The notes under the pieces are model-generated. The model made no database searches. It worked only from the letters and a program-made list of their open reading frames with translations, and had not been told where the DNA came from. Positions 8,148 through 16,485 of a stretch of 38,950 nucleotides of DNA are shown in pieces; the stretch's first letter is position 1, and the number at the start of each line of letters is the position of its first letter. The stretch is from assembly GCA_000434615.1 (NCBI GenBank), contig FR880820.1:1-38950 (forward strand), read 5' to 3'. Origin of the DNA: Clostridium sp. CAG:510 (GTDB taxonomy: Bacteria; Bacillota; Clostridia; Lachnospirales; Lachnospiraceae). Position numbers and translations under genes: made by a program.

Positions 8148-9752
8148 ATGGCAGAGATTAATTTAAGCAAGTACGGTATTACCGGTACTACCGAAATCGT
8201 TCACAATCCTTCTTATGAAATGTTATTTGAAGAAGAGACCAGACCTGAACTGACAGGCTATGAAAAAGGCCAGGAAACAGAGCTTGGTGCGGTAAACGTT
8301 ATGACCGGTATTTATACAGGACGTTCCCCTAAAGACAAGTTTATCGTTGTGGATGAAAACTCCAAGGATACTGTTTGGTGGACATCCGATGAATATAAGA
8401 ACGACAACCATCCCATGACAGAAGAAGCATGGGCAGCCGTTAAGGAAATCGCAAAGAAAGAGCTTTCCAACAAGAGACTGTTCGTAGTTGATGCATTCTG
8501 TGGCGCAAACAAAGATACCCGTATGGCTATCCGTTTCATCGTAGAAGTAGCTTGGCAGGCACATTTCGTTAAGAACATGTTCATCCAGCCTTCCGAAGAA
8601 GAATTAGCAAACTTTGAGCCTGATTTCGTTGTTTACAACGCATCCAAGGCAAAGGTAGAAAACTACAAGGAATTAGGTCTTAACTCCGAAACCTGCGTAG
8701 CATTCAACATCACAAGCCGTGAGCAGGTTATCGTAAATACCTGGTACGGCGGTGAAATGAAGAAGGGTATGTTCTCCATGATGAACTACTACCTGCCTTT
8801 AAAGGGCATGGCTTCCATGCACTGCTCCGCAAACACTGATATGGAAGGCAAGAACACCGCAATCTTCTTTGGTCTGTCCGGTACCGGCAAGACCACCCTT
8901 TCCACCGACCCTAAGCGTTTACTCATCGGTGATGACGAACACGGCTGGGATGACAACGGTGTATTCAACTTTGAAGGCGGCTGCTATGCAAAGGTTATCA
9001 ACCTTGACAAGGATTCCGAGCCTGATATCTACAATGCTATCAGAAGAGATGCTCTTTTAGAGAATGTTACCGTTGATGCAGAAGGAAAGATTGACTTCGA
9101 TGATAAGAGCGTAACCGAGAACACCCGTGTTTCTTATCCCATCAACCACATTCAGAACATTGTACGTCCTATTTCTTCCGCACCTGCTGCAAAGAACGTA
9201 ATCTTCCTTTCCGCAGATGCATTCGGCGTACTTCCTCCTGTATCTATTCTGACACCGGAACAGACACAGTATTACTTCCTTTCCGGATTTACCGCAAAGC
9301 TGGCAGGTACAGAGCGTGGTATTACAGAGCCCACCCCGACCTTCTCCGCTTGTTTTGGACAGGCATTCCTGGAACTGCATCCTACCAAGTATGCAGAAGA
9401 GTTAGTTAAGAAGATGCAGAAGAGCGGTGCTAAGGCATACTTAGTAAACACCGGCTGGAACGGTACCGGCAAGCGTATCTCCATTAAGGATACCCGTGGT
9501 ATCATCGATGCTATCTTAAGCGGCGCTATTAACGAAGCTCCCACCAAGAAGATTCCTCACTTTGATTTTGAAGTTCCTACCGAACTGCCCGGCGTTGATC
9601 CTGCCATCTTAGACCCGAGAGACACCTACAAGGATGCATCCGAATGGGAAGTTAAGGCAAAAGACTTAGCAGGCAGATTCATTAAGAACTTTGCTAAGTA
9701 CGAAGGAAATGCAGCTGGTAAGGCATTAGTTGCAGCAGGCCCTCAGTTATAA
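8148..9752 (+). CDS. pckA: Phosphoenolpyruvate carboxykinase (ATP)
   Basis: 534 aa, the usual length for the ATP-dependent enzyme. It interconverts oxaloacetate + ATP with PEP + CO2 + ADP. In fermenting gut anaerobes it often runs towards oxaloacetate and conserves ATP (family knowledge; direction here is inference). The kinase P-loop GLSGTGKTT lies at residues 242-250, followed by the GDDEHGWDD metal-binding stretch at about 261-269 and NFEGGCYAK just after it. The N-terminal TGRSPKDKFIV substrate-binding motif is also present. The start has an AAAGAGG ribosome binding site. Codons look more biased than in the neighbours, consistent with high expression. The gene has a consensus promoter at 8060-8088. 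No clear hairpin terminator is visible before the 6S RNA promoter. Confidence 0.97.
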   Translation: MAEINLSKYGITGTTEIVHNPSYEMLFEEETRPELTGYEKGQETELGAVNVMTGIYTGRSPKDKFIVVDENSKDTVWWTSDEYKNDNHPMTEEAWAAVKEIAKKELSNKRLFVVDAFCGANKDTRMAIRFIVEVAWQAHFVKNMFIQPSEEELANFEPDFVVYNASKAKVENYKELGLNSETCVAFNITSREQVIVNTWYGGEMKKGMFSMMNYYLPLKGMASMHCSANTDMEGKNTAIFFGLSGTGKTTLSTDPKRLLIGDDEHGWDDNGVFNFEGGCYAKVINLDKDSEPDIYNAIRRDALLENVTVDAEGKIDFDDKSVTENTRVSYPINHIQNIVRPISSAPAAKNVIFLSADAFGVLPPVSILTPEQTQYYFLSGFTAKLAGTERGITEPTPTFSACFGQAFLELHPTKYAEELVKKMQKSGAKAYLVNTGWNGTGKRISIKDTRGIIDAILSGAINEAPTKKIPHFDFEVPTELPGVDPAILDPRDTYKDASEWEVKAKDLAGRFIKNFAKYEGNAAGKALVAAGPQL

Positions 9753-9776
9753 TCAAAAAACATAATACAGTTAAAA

Positions 9777-9792
9777 TTTTACAGTTGTAAAA
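9777..9792. promoter_or_regulatory. Symmetric element overlapping the 6S RNA -35 box
   Basis: TTTTACA-GT-TGTAAAA has two 7-bp arms around a 2-bp centre. The right half contains the -35 hexamer TTGTAA at 9785-9790. It could be a repressor operator or simply an AT-rich coincidence. No regulator can be assigned. Confidence 0.35.
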
Positions 9793-9813
9793 CAGCAGTG
9801 GTTTTGTTATAAT
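9785..9813 (+). promoter_or_regulatory. Promoter of 6S RNA
   Basis: TTGTAA (9785-9790) and a perfect TATAAT (9808-9813) with a 17-bp spacer. The predicted transcription start at about 9820 coincides with the start of the paired terminal stem of the RNA. Confidence 0.8.
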
Positions 9814-9819
9814 AAATCT

Positions 9820-10010
9820 AACCTGAAATGTGCGATAAACTCTTGTTAGTTTTGAACCTACATTTACTTTAAACGGGATTCCTATATCGCTGTGTGGCTG
9901 TCAAGCCTCCACTCGAAAGAGGATTGCAGGGGAAGGCAAAAGCATAGTTGCGGTGACCCACCTAACGACAGTTAGGAGTCAAAAGGCAGGAGCCGGCATT
10001 TTGGGGATAC
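9820..10010 (+). ncRNA. ssrS: 6S RNA
   Basis: About 190 nt, the normal 6S length, with its own promoter and no open frame. 6S RNA mimics an open promoter, binds the sigma-A RNA polymerase holoenzyme and serves as template for short product RNAs. The ends can pair: CCTGAAATGT at 9822-9831 with the GCATTTTGGGG region at 9996-10006, with one bulge and some G-U pairs. At +29 to +39 the sequence AGTTTTGAACC (9848-9858) resembles the B. subtilis 6S-1 5' bubble where product-RNA synthesis starts (from memory, not from a search). ACGGGATTCCTATATC follows. Location upstream of an unrelated gene with an intervening terminator argues against a cis riboswitch. A different structured RNA class is the main alternative. 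Confidence 0.8.
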
Positions 10011-10021
10011 ACAGGATACGA

Positions 10022-10050
10022 AAGAGCAGCATGAACGTGCTGCTCTTTTC
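10022..10050 (+). terminator. Rho-independent terminator downstream of 6S RNA
   Basis: An 11-bp stem AAAGAGCAGCA / TGCTGCTCTTT with a 6-nt loop, running into TTTTC. It ends the primary 6S transcript, so the mature 3' end near 10010 would come from processing (inference). Confidence 0.85.
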
Positions 10051-10129
10051 TTGCTTTATGGGAAGAGTGATTACGCGTCAGAGAGCGAAAGTGTTGAAAA
10101 ACACGTAAGGGAAGGGGAAGCGTGGTTAA

Positions 10130-11800
10130 ATGGGGAAAACGGAGCGTATACATAAGAAAACCGTTCTGATTATTATAGGTATTCTGCTGCTTTTGGGGAT
10201 AAGCTGCGTGAATAGCTGCAGCACGGCAAAACAGCAAAATGCGAAAAACGGAGTGTACCTTGCAGAAGGGGCGAAAGACGAGGAGGCGGAAAATACCGTC
10301 AGCGGTGGAAATGCTCTGGCGCAAAAGGCGCCGGTAGTCTATACCGGAGAAGAAACGATCCGTGTGCTGATACAAAACAGTGACTATCAGGGGATTTATC
10401 ACAAAGAGGTAAAGCTTTCCTGTGATACGGAATGGGAGCTGCATTATGGCCTGGACGGGGAACTTACGGAAAAGCATGCGGGGGGAGAAGAGCTTTTGCT
10501 GGATGAAAACAGTGCATGGTTTACGGAATGTGCGCGTATTGTGCTTAGCCCGGCAGAGGACGGTGGAAAGATAAGTCTGCTTTCCGTAAACCGCAGCCAG
10601 GGCACGCCAGCCTACCGGGGGAGTATGGAAATCCGAAAGACCGGACAGGGCTTTGTGGTAATCAATGAACTTCCCGTAGAGGAATATCTCTATGGTGTGG
10701 TGCCAAGTGAAATGCCGGTATCGTATCCGATGGAAGCCCTGAAAGCACAGGCAATCTGTGCGAGAACCTATGTCTATGCCCATCTGGAGAGTCCGGGATA
10801 TGGAGAGTACGGTGCCCATGTGGACGACAGTACCGGCTATCAGGTTTATAACAATACTGCAGAAAAAGAGGAAGCCATACAGGCGGTGCAGGAAACAAAG
10901 GGAGAAGTGGTACGGCTAAACGGGGAATTGGTGGATACTTATTATTACTCTACCTCCTGCGGCTTCGGAGCGGATGAACGTGTCTGGAATCCGGGCGAGG
11001 AAAAAAAGGTGAGCTACCTGACGGCGGTCTCCATCAGTGAAACCGCCATGCAGCAGGACCAGAATAGTGCGGAAATTCCGGGAACAGAATATTTCACGGC
11101 GCAGGATATGTGCCGGGGCGATTACTTTCATGAATTTTTACAAAATCCGCCGGAAACGGATTTTGAACGGCAGGAGCCCTGGTACCGGTGGAGCATCACG
11201 GTGGAAAGCTTGGATACGGAAAGCCTGCGGAAAGTCTTAAAGGAGAGGCAGGAAGCGGAGCCGGACCGGATACTTGTGGAGAAAAACGGTGACAAGACGG
11301 AGCCTGTCGGCAGCAATGCGGGAAATACGGACAGCAATGCGGGAAATACGGACAGCAACGCCGGAAATGCGGGCAGCAATGCAGAAGCTGCCGGGGAATG
11401 GGAAGACATCGGCAGGATAACGGACATCCGTATCGGGAAAAGAGGGGACGGCGGTATTGCGGAAAGTCTTGTGATTAAAGGGGAAAAGAAGACGGTGACG
11501 GTTCTGTCCCAGTACAACATCCGTGCGGTTCTGTGCGCGGGTGGTGTGACGGCGGTAAGGCAGGACGGCAGCAAGGTGGAATTGAAAATGCTGCTGCCCA
11601 GCGCATTTTTTGAGATTGAGTCTGTAAAAGAAGGCGAAAATATGATAGGATATAAGCTATACGGCGGCGGTTACGGTCACGGAGCGGGAATGTCCCAGAA
11701 TGCAGCGAGACATATGGCGGAAAAAGGGTATACCACAGCCGATATTTTATTATTTTTCTACAGGGACTGTAAGATAGAAAATGTAAGAACGGAAACATAG
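10130..11800 (+). CDS. SpoIID/LytB-domain protein (putative peptidoglycan lytic transglycosylase)
   Basis: 556 aa. An N-terminal membrane segment (about 11-30) puts the rest outside the membrane. The SpoIID domain is clear: LPVEEYLYGVVPSEMP, then LKAQAICARTY, then a Cys in TSCGFG and a C-terminal GYGHGAGMSQ. Glu194 in VPSEMP aligns with the glutamate shown to be catalytic in SpoIID enzymes. At 556 aa it is longer than canonical SpoIID (about 340 aa). It carries an insertion of about 3.6 copies of a Ser/Asn-Ala-Gly-Asn heptapeptide (nt 11309-11383). It is therefore called a SpoIID-like protein, not spoIID itself; no spoIIQ/spoIIR-type neighbour is present. It may act on the cell wall in growth or sporulation. 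A GGAAGGGGAA ribosome binding site lies somewhat far from the ATG. The next gene starts 19 bp after the stop. Confidence 0.85.
   Translation: MGKTERIHKKTVLIIIGILLLLGISCVNSCSTAKQQNAKNGVYLAEGAKDEEAENTVSGGNALAQKAPVVYTGEETIRVLIQNSDYQGIYHKEVKLSCDTEWELHYGLDGELTEKHAGGEELLLDENSAWFTECARIVLSPAEDGGKISLLSVNRSQGTPAYRGSMEIRKTGQGFVVINELPVEEYLYGVVPSEMPVSYPMEALKAQAICARTYVYAHLESPGYGEYGAHVDDSTGYQVYNNTAEKEEAIQAVQETKGEVVRLNGELVDTYYYSTSCGFGADERVWNPGEEKKVSYLTAVSISETAMQQDQNSAEIPGTEYFTAQDMCRGDYFHEFLQNPPETDFERQEPWYRWSITVESLDTESLRKVLKERQEAEPDRILVEKNGDKTEPVGSNAGNTDSNAGNTDSNAGNAGSNAEAAGEWEDIGRITDIRIGKRGDGGIAESLVIKGEKKTVTVLSQYNIRAVLCAGGVTAVRQDGSKVELKMLLPSAFFEIESVKEGENMIGYKLYGGGYGHGAGMSQNAARHMAEKGYTTADILLFFYRDCKIENVRTET
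11309..11383 (+). repeat. Intragenic 21-bp tandem repeat, about 3.6 copies
   Basis: Units at 11309, 11330, 11351 and a partial at 11372 encode (G/D)SNAGN(T/A). The repeat forms a low-complexity linker between the two halves of the SpoIID-like protein. The length is in frame, so copy-number change would alter only linker length. Confidence 0.9.
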
Positions 11801-11819
11801 AAAAGGTGTATGAATAAAT

Positions 11820-12692
11820 ATGTGGAAGAAACTTTTACTCATTGCGGATGATTTCCGAATAAAAATGAACCGGAAAAATATCAGTGCCTATGCGTCCAGT
11901 GTGGCCTTCTTTATTTTTTTGTCGCTGATTCCCATGCTGATGCTGCTTTGTACGGCGATTCCCTATACTCCGTTAACCAAAAGCAATCTGATCAGCTTTC
12001 TGGGAGATATGATACCGGAGGTTTTAAGACCTCTTTTAGTGCAGGCCATATCCGATGTGTATGAGTCCTCGGCAGGTGTTCTTTCCGTAGCGGCAATCGC
12101 AACCTGGTGGTCGGCAGGCAAGGGAGTGCTGGCTCTGACGAGAGGCTTAAATGAAATCAATGAAGTAAACGAAAAACGTAATTACGTCCTGCTCCGGGTA
12201 ATGAGCAGCTTTTACACGCTGATTATGCTGGCGGCGGTTATTCTGTCCCTGCTTATCAACGTTTTCGGCAAGGTTCTGGTAAATTACATAGTCAGCCAGT
12301 TTCCACGGACAGTGGATTTGTTTGAGTTTCTTCTGCATCTGCGTTTTGCTGCGGTGTGGGCGGTCATGACAATTTTCTTTACCATGATTTATACCTTTGT
12401 ACCCAATAAAAAAATGAAGCTACGCATGCAGCTGCCGGGTGCGGCGTTTTCGGCCGTTGTATGGGGCGTTTTTTCCTGGGGCTTTTCCCTGTATGTGGGA
12501 AACGGGCATGCTTTTGATACCTATGGAAGTCTGTCCATGATAATCATTCTGATGATGTGGCTGTATTTCGGCATTTATATTATTTTGATAGGAGCGCAGA
12601 TTAACCGTTATTTCGGCCCTGCATATCAGTTTCTTTATCGAAAAAAAGAGGAGCGAAGGCAGAGCGGCAAGGCGGAGAGAACAGGAGAGTAG
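11820..12692 (+). CDS. YihY/BrkB-family membrane protein
   Basis: 290 aa with about six hydrophobic segments. It has the family's opening (ISAYASSVAFFIFLSLIPM, the 'aaalAfy.llSliPll' motif) and the conserved STWW-like segment (AATWWSAGKG). It also has a C-terminal stretch (YGSLSMIIILMMWLYFG.Y..L.GAQIN) typical of BrkB proteins. The family is often misnamed ribonuclease BN; its function is not firmly known. The C-terminus is short and charged. A start at 11810 would be in another frame, so 11820 is used, with AAGGTG about 11 bp upstream. The stop is 1 bp from the GTG start of the 7TM sensor gene, so the two are probably translationally coupled. Confidence 0.9.
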   Translation: MWKKLLLIADDFRIKMNRKNISAYASSVAFFIFLSLIPMLMLLCTAIPYTPLTKSNLISFLGDMIPEVLRPLLVQAISDVYESSAGVLSVAAIATWWSAGKGVLALTRGLNEINEVNEKRNYVLLRVMSSFYTLIMLAAVILSLLINVFGKVLVNYIVSQFPRTVDLFEFLLHLRFAAVWAVMTIFFTMIYTFVPNKKMKLRMQLPGAAFSAVVWGVFSWGFSLYVGNGHAFDTYGSLSMIIILMMWLYFGIYIILIGAQINRYFGPAYQFLYRKKEERRQSGKAERTGE

Positions 12693-12693
12693 G

Positions 12694-14385
12694 GTGCAGA
12701 ATAACAGACAATCGCTAATCTGGAATTTCATTTGTGTACTGCTTTTTTTTATGGTAGGTGTAGTGCGGCTTTTAAGACCCATAAATCCGGATTGTTCGGA
12801 TAATGCCGTTGTTTTTGTGTTGTTTGTATTTTCGCTTGCCATCTGGACGGACAGAACCCGTCAGAGAATTGCAGTCGGTTCTGTCGGCAGGTATATTACG
12901 GCGGTTTCCCTTCTGATTCTTCTGCTTATGATCTTACGGACGGTTAAATTTATATTTCTCTCCGATGGGCATCTGCTGGCAAGGCTTTCCTGGTATGCCT
13001 ACTATATTTCCATGAGCTTTCTTCCGTTGTTTCTTCTGTTTGCCGTGCTTTATACAGGGCGTCCTTACGGATATACCATAAGCCGGAAATGGTTTCTCTT
13101 ATATATTCCGGCAACCCTGCTTTCCGTGTTATTTCTTACCAATGATTTGCACCAGAAGGCATTCCTGTTTCCCGGCGGCATCCGTCTCTGGGACGATGTG
13201 CCTTACCGGTACGGGCCGGTGTATCTGGCGGAATGTATCTGGGTTGCGGTGGTTCTTATCACCATTCTGACGGTTACGTTTAAAAGATGTGTAATAGCCG
13301 AGTATCGCAGGAAAATCTGGATGCCGGTTCTTCCTCTTGTACTGGGCATGGCGTATACCGTCTGCTATCTTTTTTTCCCGGGAGCTTTATTTCAGAGATT
13401 GTATAAGTTTGCGGAAATGATTGCTTTTATTTTCCCTGCCTTTCTGGAGGGGCTGATACAGGCGCATCTGTTTCCGTCCAATGACTGCTATGAAAACCTG
13501 TGGAAGGTATCTGACCTGAAATTCGGTATCATGGATAAAAACGGAAGAATTGTATACCAGTCGGAAAAGGGACTGCCGGTTACACTGAATGAAGTAGTGC
13601 TTTCGGAAAAGCAGGAAGTTTTTACGGAAAATGAAAATCTGGTACTGAGAAGCAGCCGGATAGCCGGAGGCTACAGCTTCTGGTTTAAGGATATAACGGA
13701 AATCAATCAGATAAACAGTGAGCTTATGGGGCTGGGAGACGTTATTGCGGAAGAAAATGCCATTTTAGAGGCAGAAAACGAGCTTTCCGAAAAGAGAAGC
13801 CGGATTGCGGAACAGGCAAGGCTGTACAATGGTATTTCGGAGGACGTTGCACCGCAGCTGGAAGCTCTTTCCGGAATTTTGTCCTCTCCGCCGGAGGACG
13901 AGCCGGCGTTTCAGAAACGGATGAAAGAAGCCGCCATTTTGCAGGTTTATATAAAAAGACGTTCCAATCTGCTGCTTTTATCTTCTGAAAAAGCCTTTCT
14001 CTCCGCAATGGAGCTCTGGGTATCCGTGAAGGAATCGTTAAGCTACATTGCGCTGGCGGACAGGGCTGCTTACGGGGAGTATGAGGGAGACTGCGGTATA
14101 GAAACGGAAGCAGAAAAAATACTTTTCCTGTACCGTGCATTTGAAGAAATCACAGAAGCGGCAATGCCGGGGCTCAGTGCGGTTTTCTTAAGACTTGGTT
14201 TTTACCGGGATGCCTTTGTGATGCGGATAGAGCTTGCCACCCCCTCGGCACTTCTTCCCCGGGATTACGAACCGGAAAAACGCAGGCAGCTTAATGCAGA
14301 GTTTTCCGTAGAAACAGAAAACAACAATCTGGGGCAGACGGAGAATGCCTATGTGTATGTACGAATGCCGGTGGGAGGTGCCTGA
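12694..14385 (+). CDS. 7TM sensor protein with degenerate histidine-kinase-like C-terminus
   Basis: 563 aa starting at GTG (12694), with GGAGAG 6 bp upstream; the gap to the BrkB gene is 1 bp. Residues 1-260 form about seven or eight membrane helices of the 'histidine kinase N-terminal 7TM' kind. A PAS-like stretch follows (about 268-335: LKFGIMDKNGRIVY), then a coiled-coil (340-380). At the position where a HisKA_3 protein has R.RIA..LHD, this one reads KRSRIAEQARLYN: no phosphoacceptor His. No N box (N....KH) or G box (DxGxG) can be found in the C-terminal 200 residues. It therefore looks like a pseudokinase or a sensor subunit for the next gene product, a real HisKA_3 kinase 3 bp downstream. 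Function is inferred from context only. Confidence 0.75.
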   Translation: MQNNRQSLIWNFICVLLFFMVGVVRLLRPINPDCSDNAVVFVLFVFSLAIWTDRTRQRIAVGSVGRYITAVSLLILLLMILRTVKFIFLSDGHLLARLSWYAYYISMSFLPLFLLFAVLYTGRPYGYTISRKWFLLYIPATLLSVLFLTNDLHQKAFLFPGGIRLWDDVPYRYGPVYLAECIWVAVVLITILTVTFKRCVIAEYRRKIWMPVLPLVLGMAYTVCYLFFPGALFQRLYKFAEMIAFIFPAFLEGLIQAHLFPSNDCYENLWKVSDLKFGIMDKNGRIVYQSEKGLPVTLNEVVLSEKQEVFTENENLVLRSSRIAGGYSFWFKDITEINQINSELMGLGDVIAEENAILEAENELSEKRSRIAEQARLYNGISEDVAPQLEALSGILSSPPEDEPAFQKRMKEAAILQVYIKRRSNLLLLSSEKAFLSAMELWVSVKESLSYIALADRAAYGEYEGDCGIETEAEKILFLYRAFEEITEAAMPGLSAVFLRLGFYRDAFVMRIELATPSALLPRDYEPEKRRQLNAEFSVETENNNLGQTENAYVYVRMPVGGA

Positions 14386-14388
14386 AGT

Positions 14389-15768
14389 ATGGAATATGGT
14401 ATGTTATCCGGAAAAATACAGACCTTTGCAGGTATAGTACAAATGCTTCTCGTAACGGCTTCGGCATGGATGTTTGTGAGGGCCTGTTCGTTGCGTCTTT
14501 CTAAAAAAATACTTGCCTTTACCTTTCTGTTTCTTTCGGTACAGATTCTTTTTTTACAGGCAGTCAGCGATGTTACGGTGGTAATGACAACAGAAAAAAA
14601 AGGGACCCCTCTTGCCCATGTGGCAGGTCATGGACCGGCGGGCTTAGTGCTTTCCGTACTTGCGGTTTCAGTTCTGACCGGTATTTTCCAGTGGTCGTTT
14701 CTGTATAAAAAGAGCAGGGATATGATTACTACAAGATCCATAAAAGAAAGTATTGACCTTTTGCCGGACGGCGTCTGCTTCAGTACAGACAGAGGGATGC
14801 CCATTCTGATGAACAGCAGGATGCGGCAGCTTTGTACGGAATTTACGGGAGAAGGACTCATGGATACGGAAAAATTCTGGAGGGATTTACGGAACGGAAA
14901 CGTAAGGAAGGGTATCCGGCCTCTTAAACAGAGGGAGGCGGCATTTATTGATACAAACGGCCAGGTATGGGATTTCAGAAGAAGCCGGCTTTCCTATGGA
15001 GGGGAGAAGGTTACGGAAATCTCGGCAGTAAACATTACTACGCAGTATCATCTGCATAAGGAGCTTGTGGCAAGATACGAAAGACTGAATGATGTAAACA
15101 GCCGTCTGCATCATTTCAGTGAAGAGGTGGAGAAGGTTACCAGAGAAAAGGAGATACTGGCAGCCAAAATAAAGCTGCATGATGAAATCGGACGGTCTCT
15201 TCTGATTCTGCGCTCGTACCTGACGGAAACACCGGAAAAAAGCATTCAGACAGAAACACCGGAAAAAAGCGCTCAGACGGAAAAAAGGGACCGGAGCCGG
15301 CTGCTGCCTCTCTGGCAGTATATAGTGACCTCCATGCAGGAGGGTACTATTCTGAAGGAAAGGGAGGACAGCCTTCTTTTGCTGAAAAAAGAAGCTGCGG
15401 ATTTCAATGTGGATATTTTCTTAGAGGGACTTCTTCCCGCCAATCCTTCCGTGAGAAATGTTATTTTTGCGGCAGTCAGGGAATGCGCGGGGAATACCGC
15501 CAAGCATGCACGGGGTGACAGACTTTTTATTACCATTCATGATACGGAAGAGAATACGGAAGTTTTTATTACGAATAACGGAAATGCGCCCGGCAGCAGC
15601 ATCCATGAAACGGGCGGTTTGAAAAATCTCAGAAAAATGGTGGAAGAGCGAGGGGGAAGCATGCAGATAAAAAGCAGCCCGGTATTTGTTCTGCACCTAT
15701 GCTTCCCCGAGCGGGGCGGAAACACGGAAAAGTCAGAGAGTGAGGGCACGGGAATCTATGAAATATAA
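14389..15768 (+). CDS. Sensor histidine kinase, HisKA_3/HATPase_c type
   Basis: 459 aa. Three hydrophobic segments (about 11-31, 41-60, 84-104) are followed by a PAS-like domain (about 115-215) and a coiled-coil dimerisation helix. The H box is AKIKLHDEIGRSL with His264. The ATPase N box is RECAGNTAKHA with Asn369, and a weak G box (TNNGNAPGSSIHETGGLKNL) follows, as in the NarX/LytS-like families. A tandem TETPEKS(I/A)Q repeat lies directly after the H-box helix. The 3' end overlaps the response regulator start by 11 bp, so the two are co-translated. Together with the upstream 7TM pseudokinase it likely forms a mixed sensor complex feeding the regulator (inference). Confidence 0.88.
   Translation: MEYGMLSGKIQTFAGIVQMLLVTASAWMFVRACSLRLSKKILAFTFLFLSVQILFLQAVSDVTVVMTTEKKGTPLAHVAGHGPAGLVLSVLAVSVLTGIFQWSFLYKKSRDMITTRSIKESIDLLPDGVCFSTDRGMPILMNSRMRQLCTEFTGEGLMDTEKFWRDLRNGNVRKGIRPLKQREAAFIDTNGQVWDFRRSRLSYGGEKVTEISAVNITTQYHLHKELVARYERLNDVNSRLHHFSEEVEKVTREKEILAAKIKLHDEIGRSLLILRSYLTETPEKSIQTETPEKSAQTEKRDRSRLLPLWQYIVTSMQEGTILKEREDSLLLLKKEAADFNVDIFLEGLLPANPSVRNVIFAAVRECAGNTAKHARGDRLFITIHDTEENTEVFITNNGNAPGSSIHETGGLKNLRKMVEERGGSMQIKSSPVFVLHLCFPERGGNTEKSESEGTGIYEI
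15223..15276 (+). repeat. In-frame 27-bp tandem repeat, 2 copies
   Basis: 15223-15249 and 15250-15276 encode TETPEKSIQ and TETPEKSAQ, differing at four bases. They lie in the kinase's dimerisation/phosphotransfer region, between the H-box helix and the next helix. Confidence 0.9.
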
Positions 15769-16387
15769 AGTAATGATTGTGGATGACCAGTTTGTGGCAA
15801 GACAGCTTTTTGAATTATATGTAAAGTCCAGCGACAATTATGAAGTTGCCGTATCCGTGGATACAGCGGCGATGGTTGAAAATCTGCTGGAAACGGTAAC
15901 GGTGGATTTGATCATCATGGATGTACTGATGAATGATGGCTCCAATGGGCTTGTTGCTGCGGAAAAAATAAAGAAGCTGTATCCGGAGATTAAAATTATA
16001 GTCGTAACATCCATGGCGGAAGTGTCCTGGATGGAACGTGCAAGGAAGGCAGGTATCGAGGGCTTCTGGTACAAGGAGGCATCGGGGGAGGATATTCTGT
16101 CTGTTATGGATGCGGTTATGGCAGGAGAAGCGGTATACCCGGATATACAGCCAAGGGTCCGGCTCGGTATGGCAGACAGCACGGAATTCACGGACAGGGA
16201 GCTGGAGGTTCTTCGGATAATGACAAAAGGGCTGTCGAATGCAGCCATTGCCCAGACATTGTGTATATCTGAAAATACAGTAAAATCCCATATCCAGCAT
16301 ATGCTTGAAAAAACAGGCTACGGAAACAGAACCGAGCTTGCCATTGAGGCGAGAGTGTCCGGTATTGTAATAGCAATGGAGGAATAA
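15758..16387 (+). CDS. NarL/LuxR-family response regulator
   Basis: 209 aa from the ATG at 15758. The frame is open further upstream (to 15686), but MKYKVMIVDDQF is the canonical receiver start, and GAGGG precedes it. Receiver: acidic pair Asp9/Asp10, phosphoacceptor Asp55 in LIIMDVLM, Thr in VVTSM and Lys in WYKEA. C-terminal LuxR-type helix-turn-helix: LTDRE-like FTDRELEVLRIMTKGLSNAA, then ISENTVKSHIQHMLEKTG. It is expected to be phosphorylated by the kinase encoded upstream and to regulate transcription. Targets are unknown; the following small gene and the BrkB/sensor genes themselves are candidates. Confidence 0.95.
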   Translation: MKYKVMIVDDQFVARQLFELYVKSSDNYEVAVSVDTAAMVENLLETVTVDLIIMDVLMNDGSNGLVAAEKIKKLYPEIKIIVVTSMAEVSWMERARKAGIEGFWYKEASGEDILSVMDAVMAGEAVYPDIQPRVRLGMADSTEFTDRELEVLRIMTKGLSNAAIAQTLCISENTVKSHIQHMLEKTGYGNRTELAIEARVSGIVIAMEE

Positions 16388-16485
16388 ACGGCCCGTTTTA
16401 TAAAAAATCATACTTTCGGGTGATGTGCAACAAGGAGTTACTTTATATAATGTTATTGGATGCGTACTAAAAAACGGGGGAAAGG

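Noticed and set aside
9820..10010. Riboswitch or cis leader of the SpoIID-like gene
   Set aside because: A strong terminator and about 80 bp separate it from the gene, its ends pair with each other, and length and motifs fit 6S RNA.
9962..10819. 285-codon minus-strand frame over the 6S 3' end and the SpoIID-like gene
   Set aside because: Overlaps the 6S terminator and a well-supported plus-strand gene; no ribosome binding site or family features.
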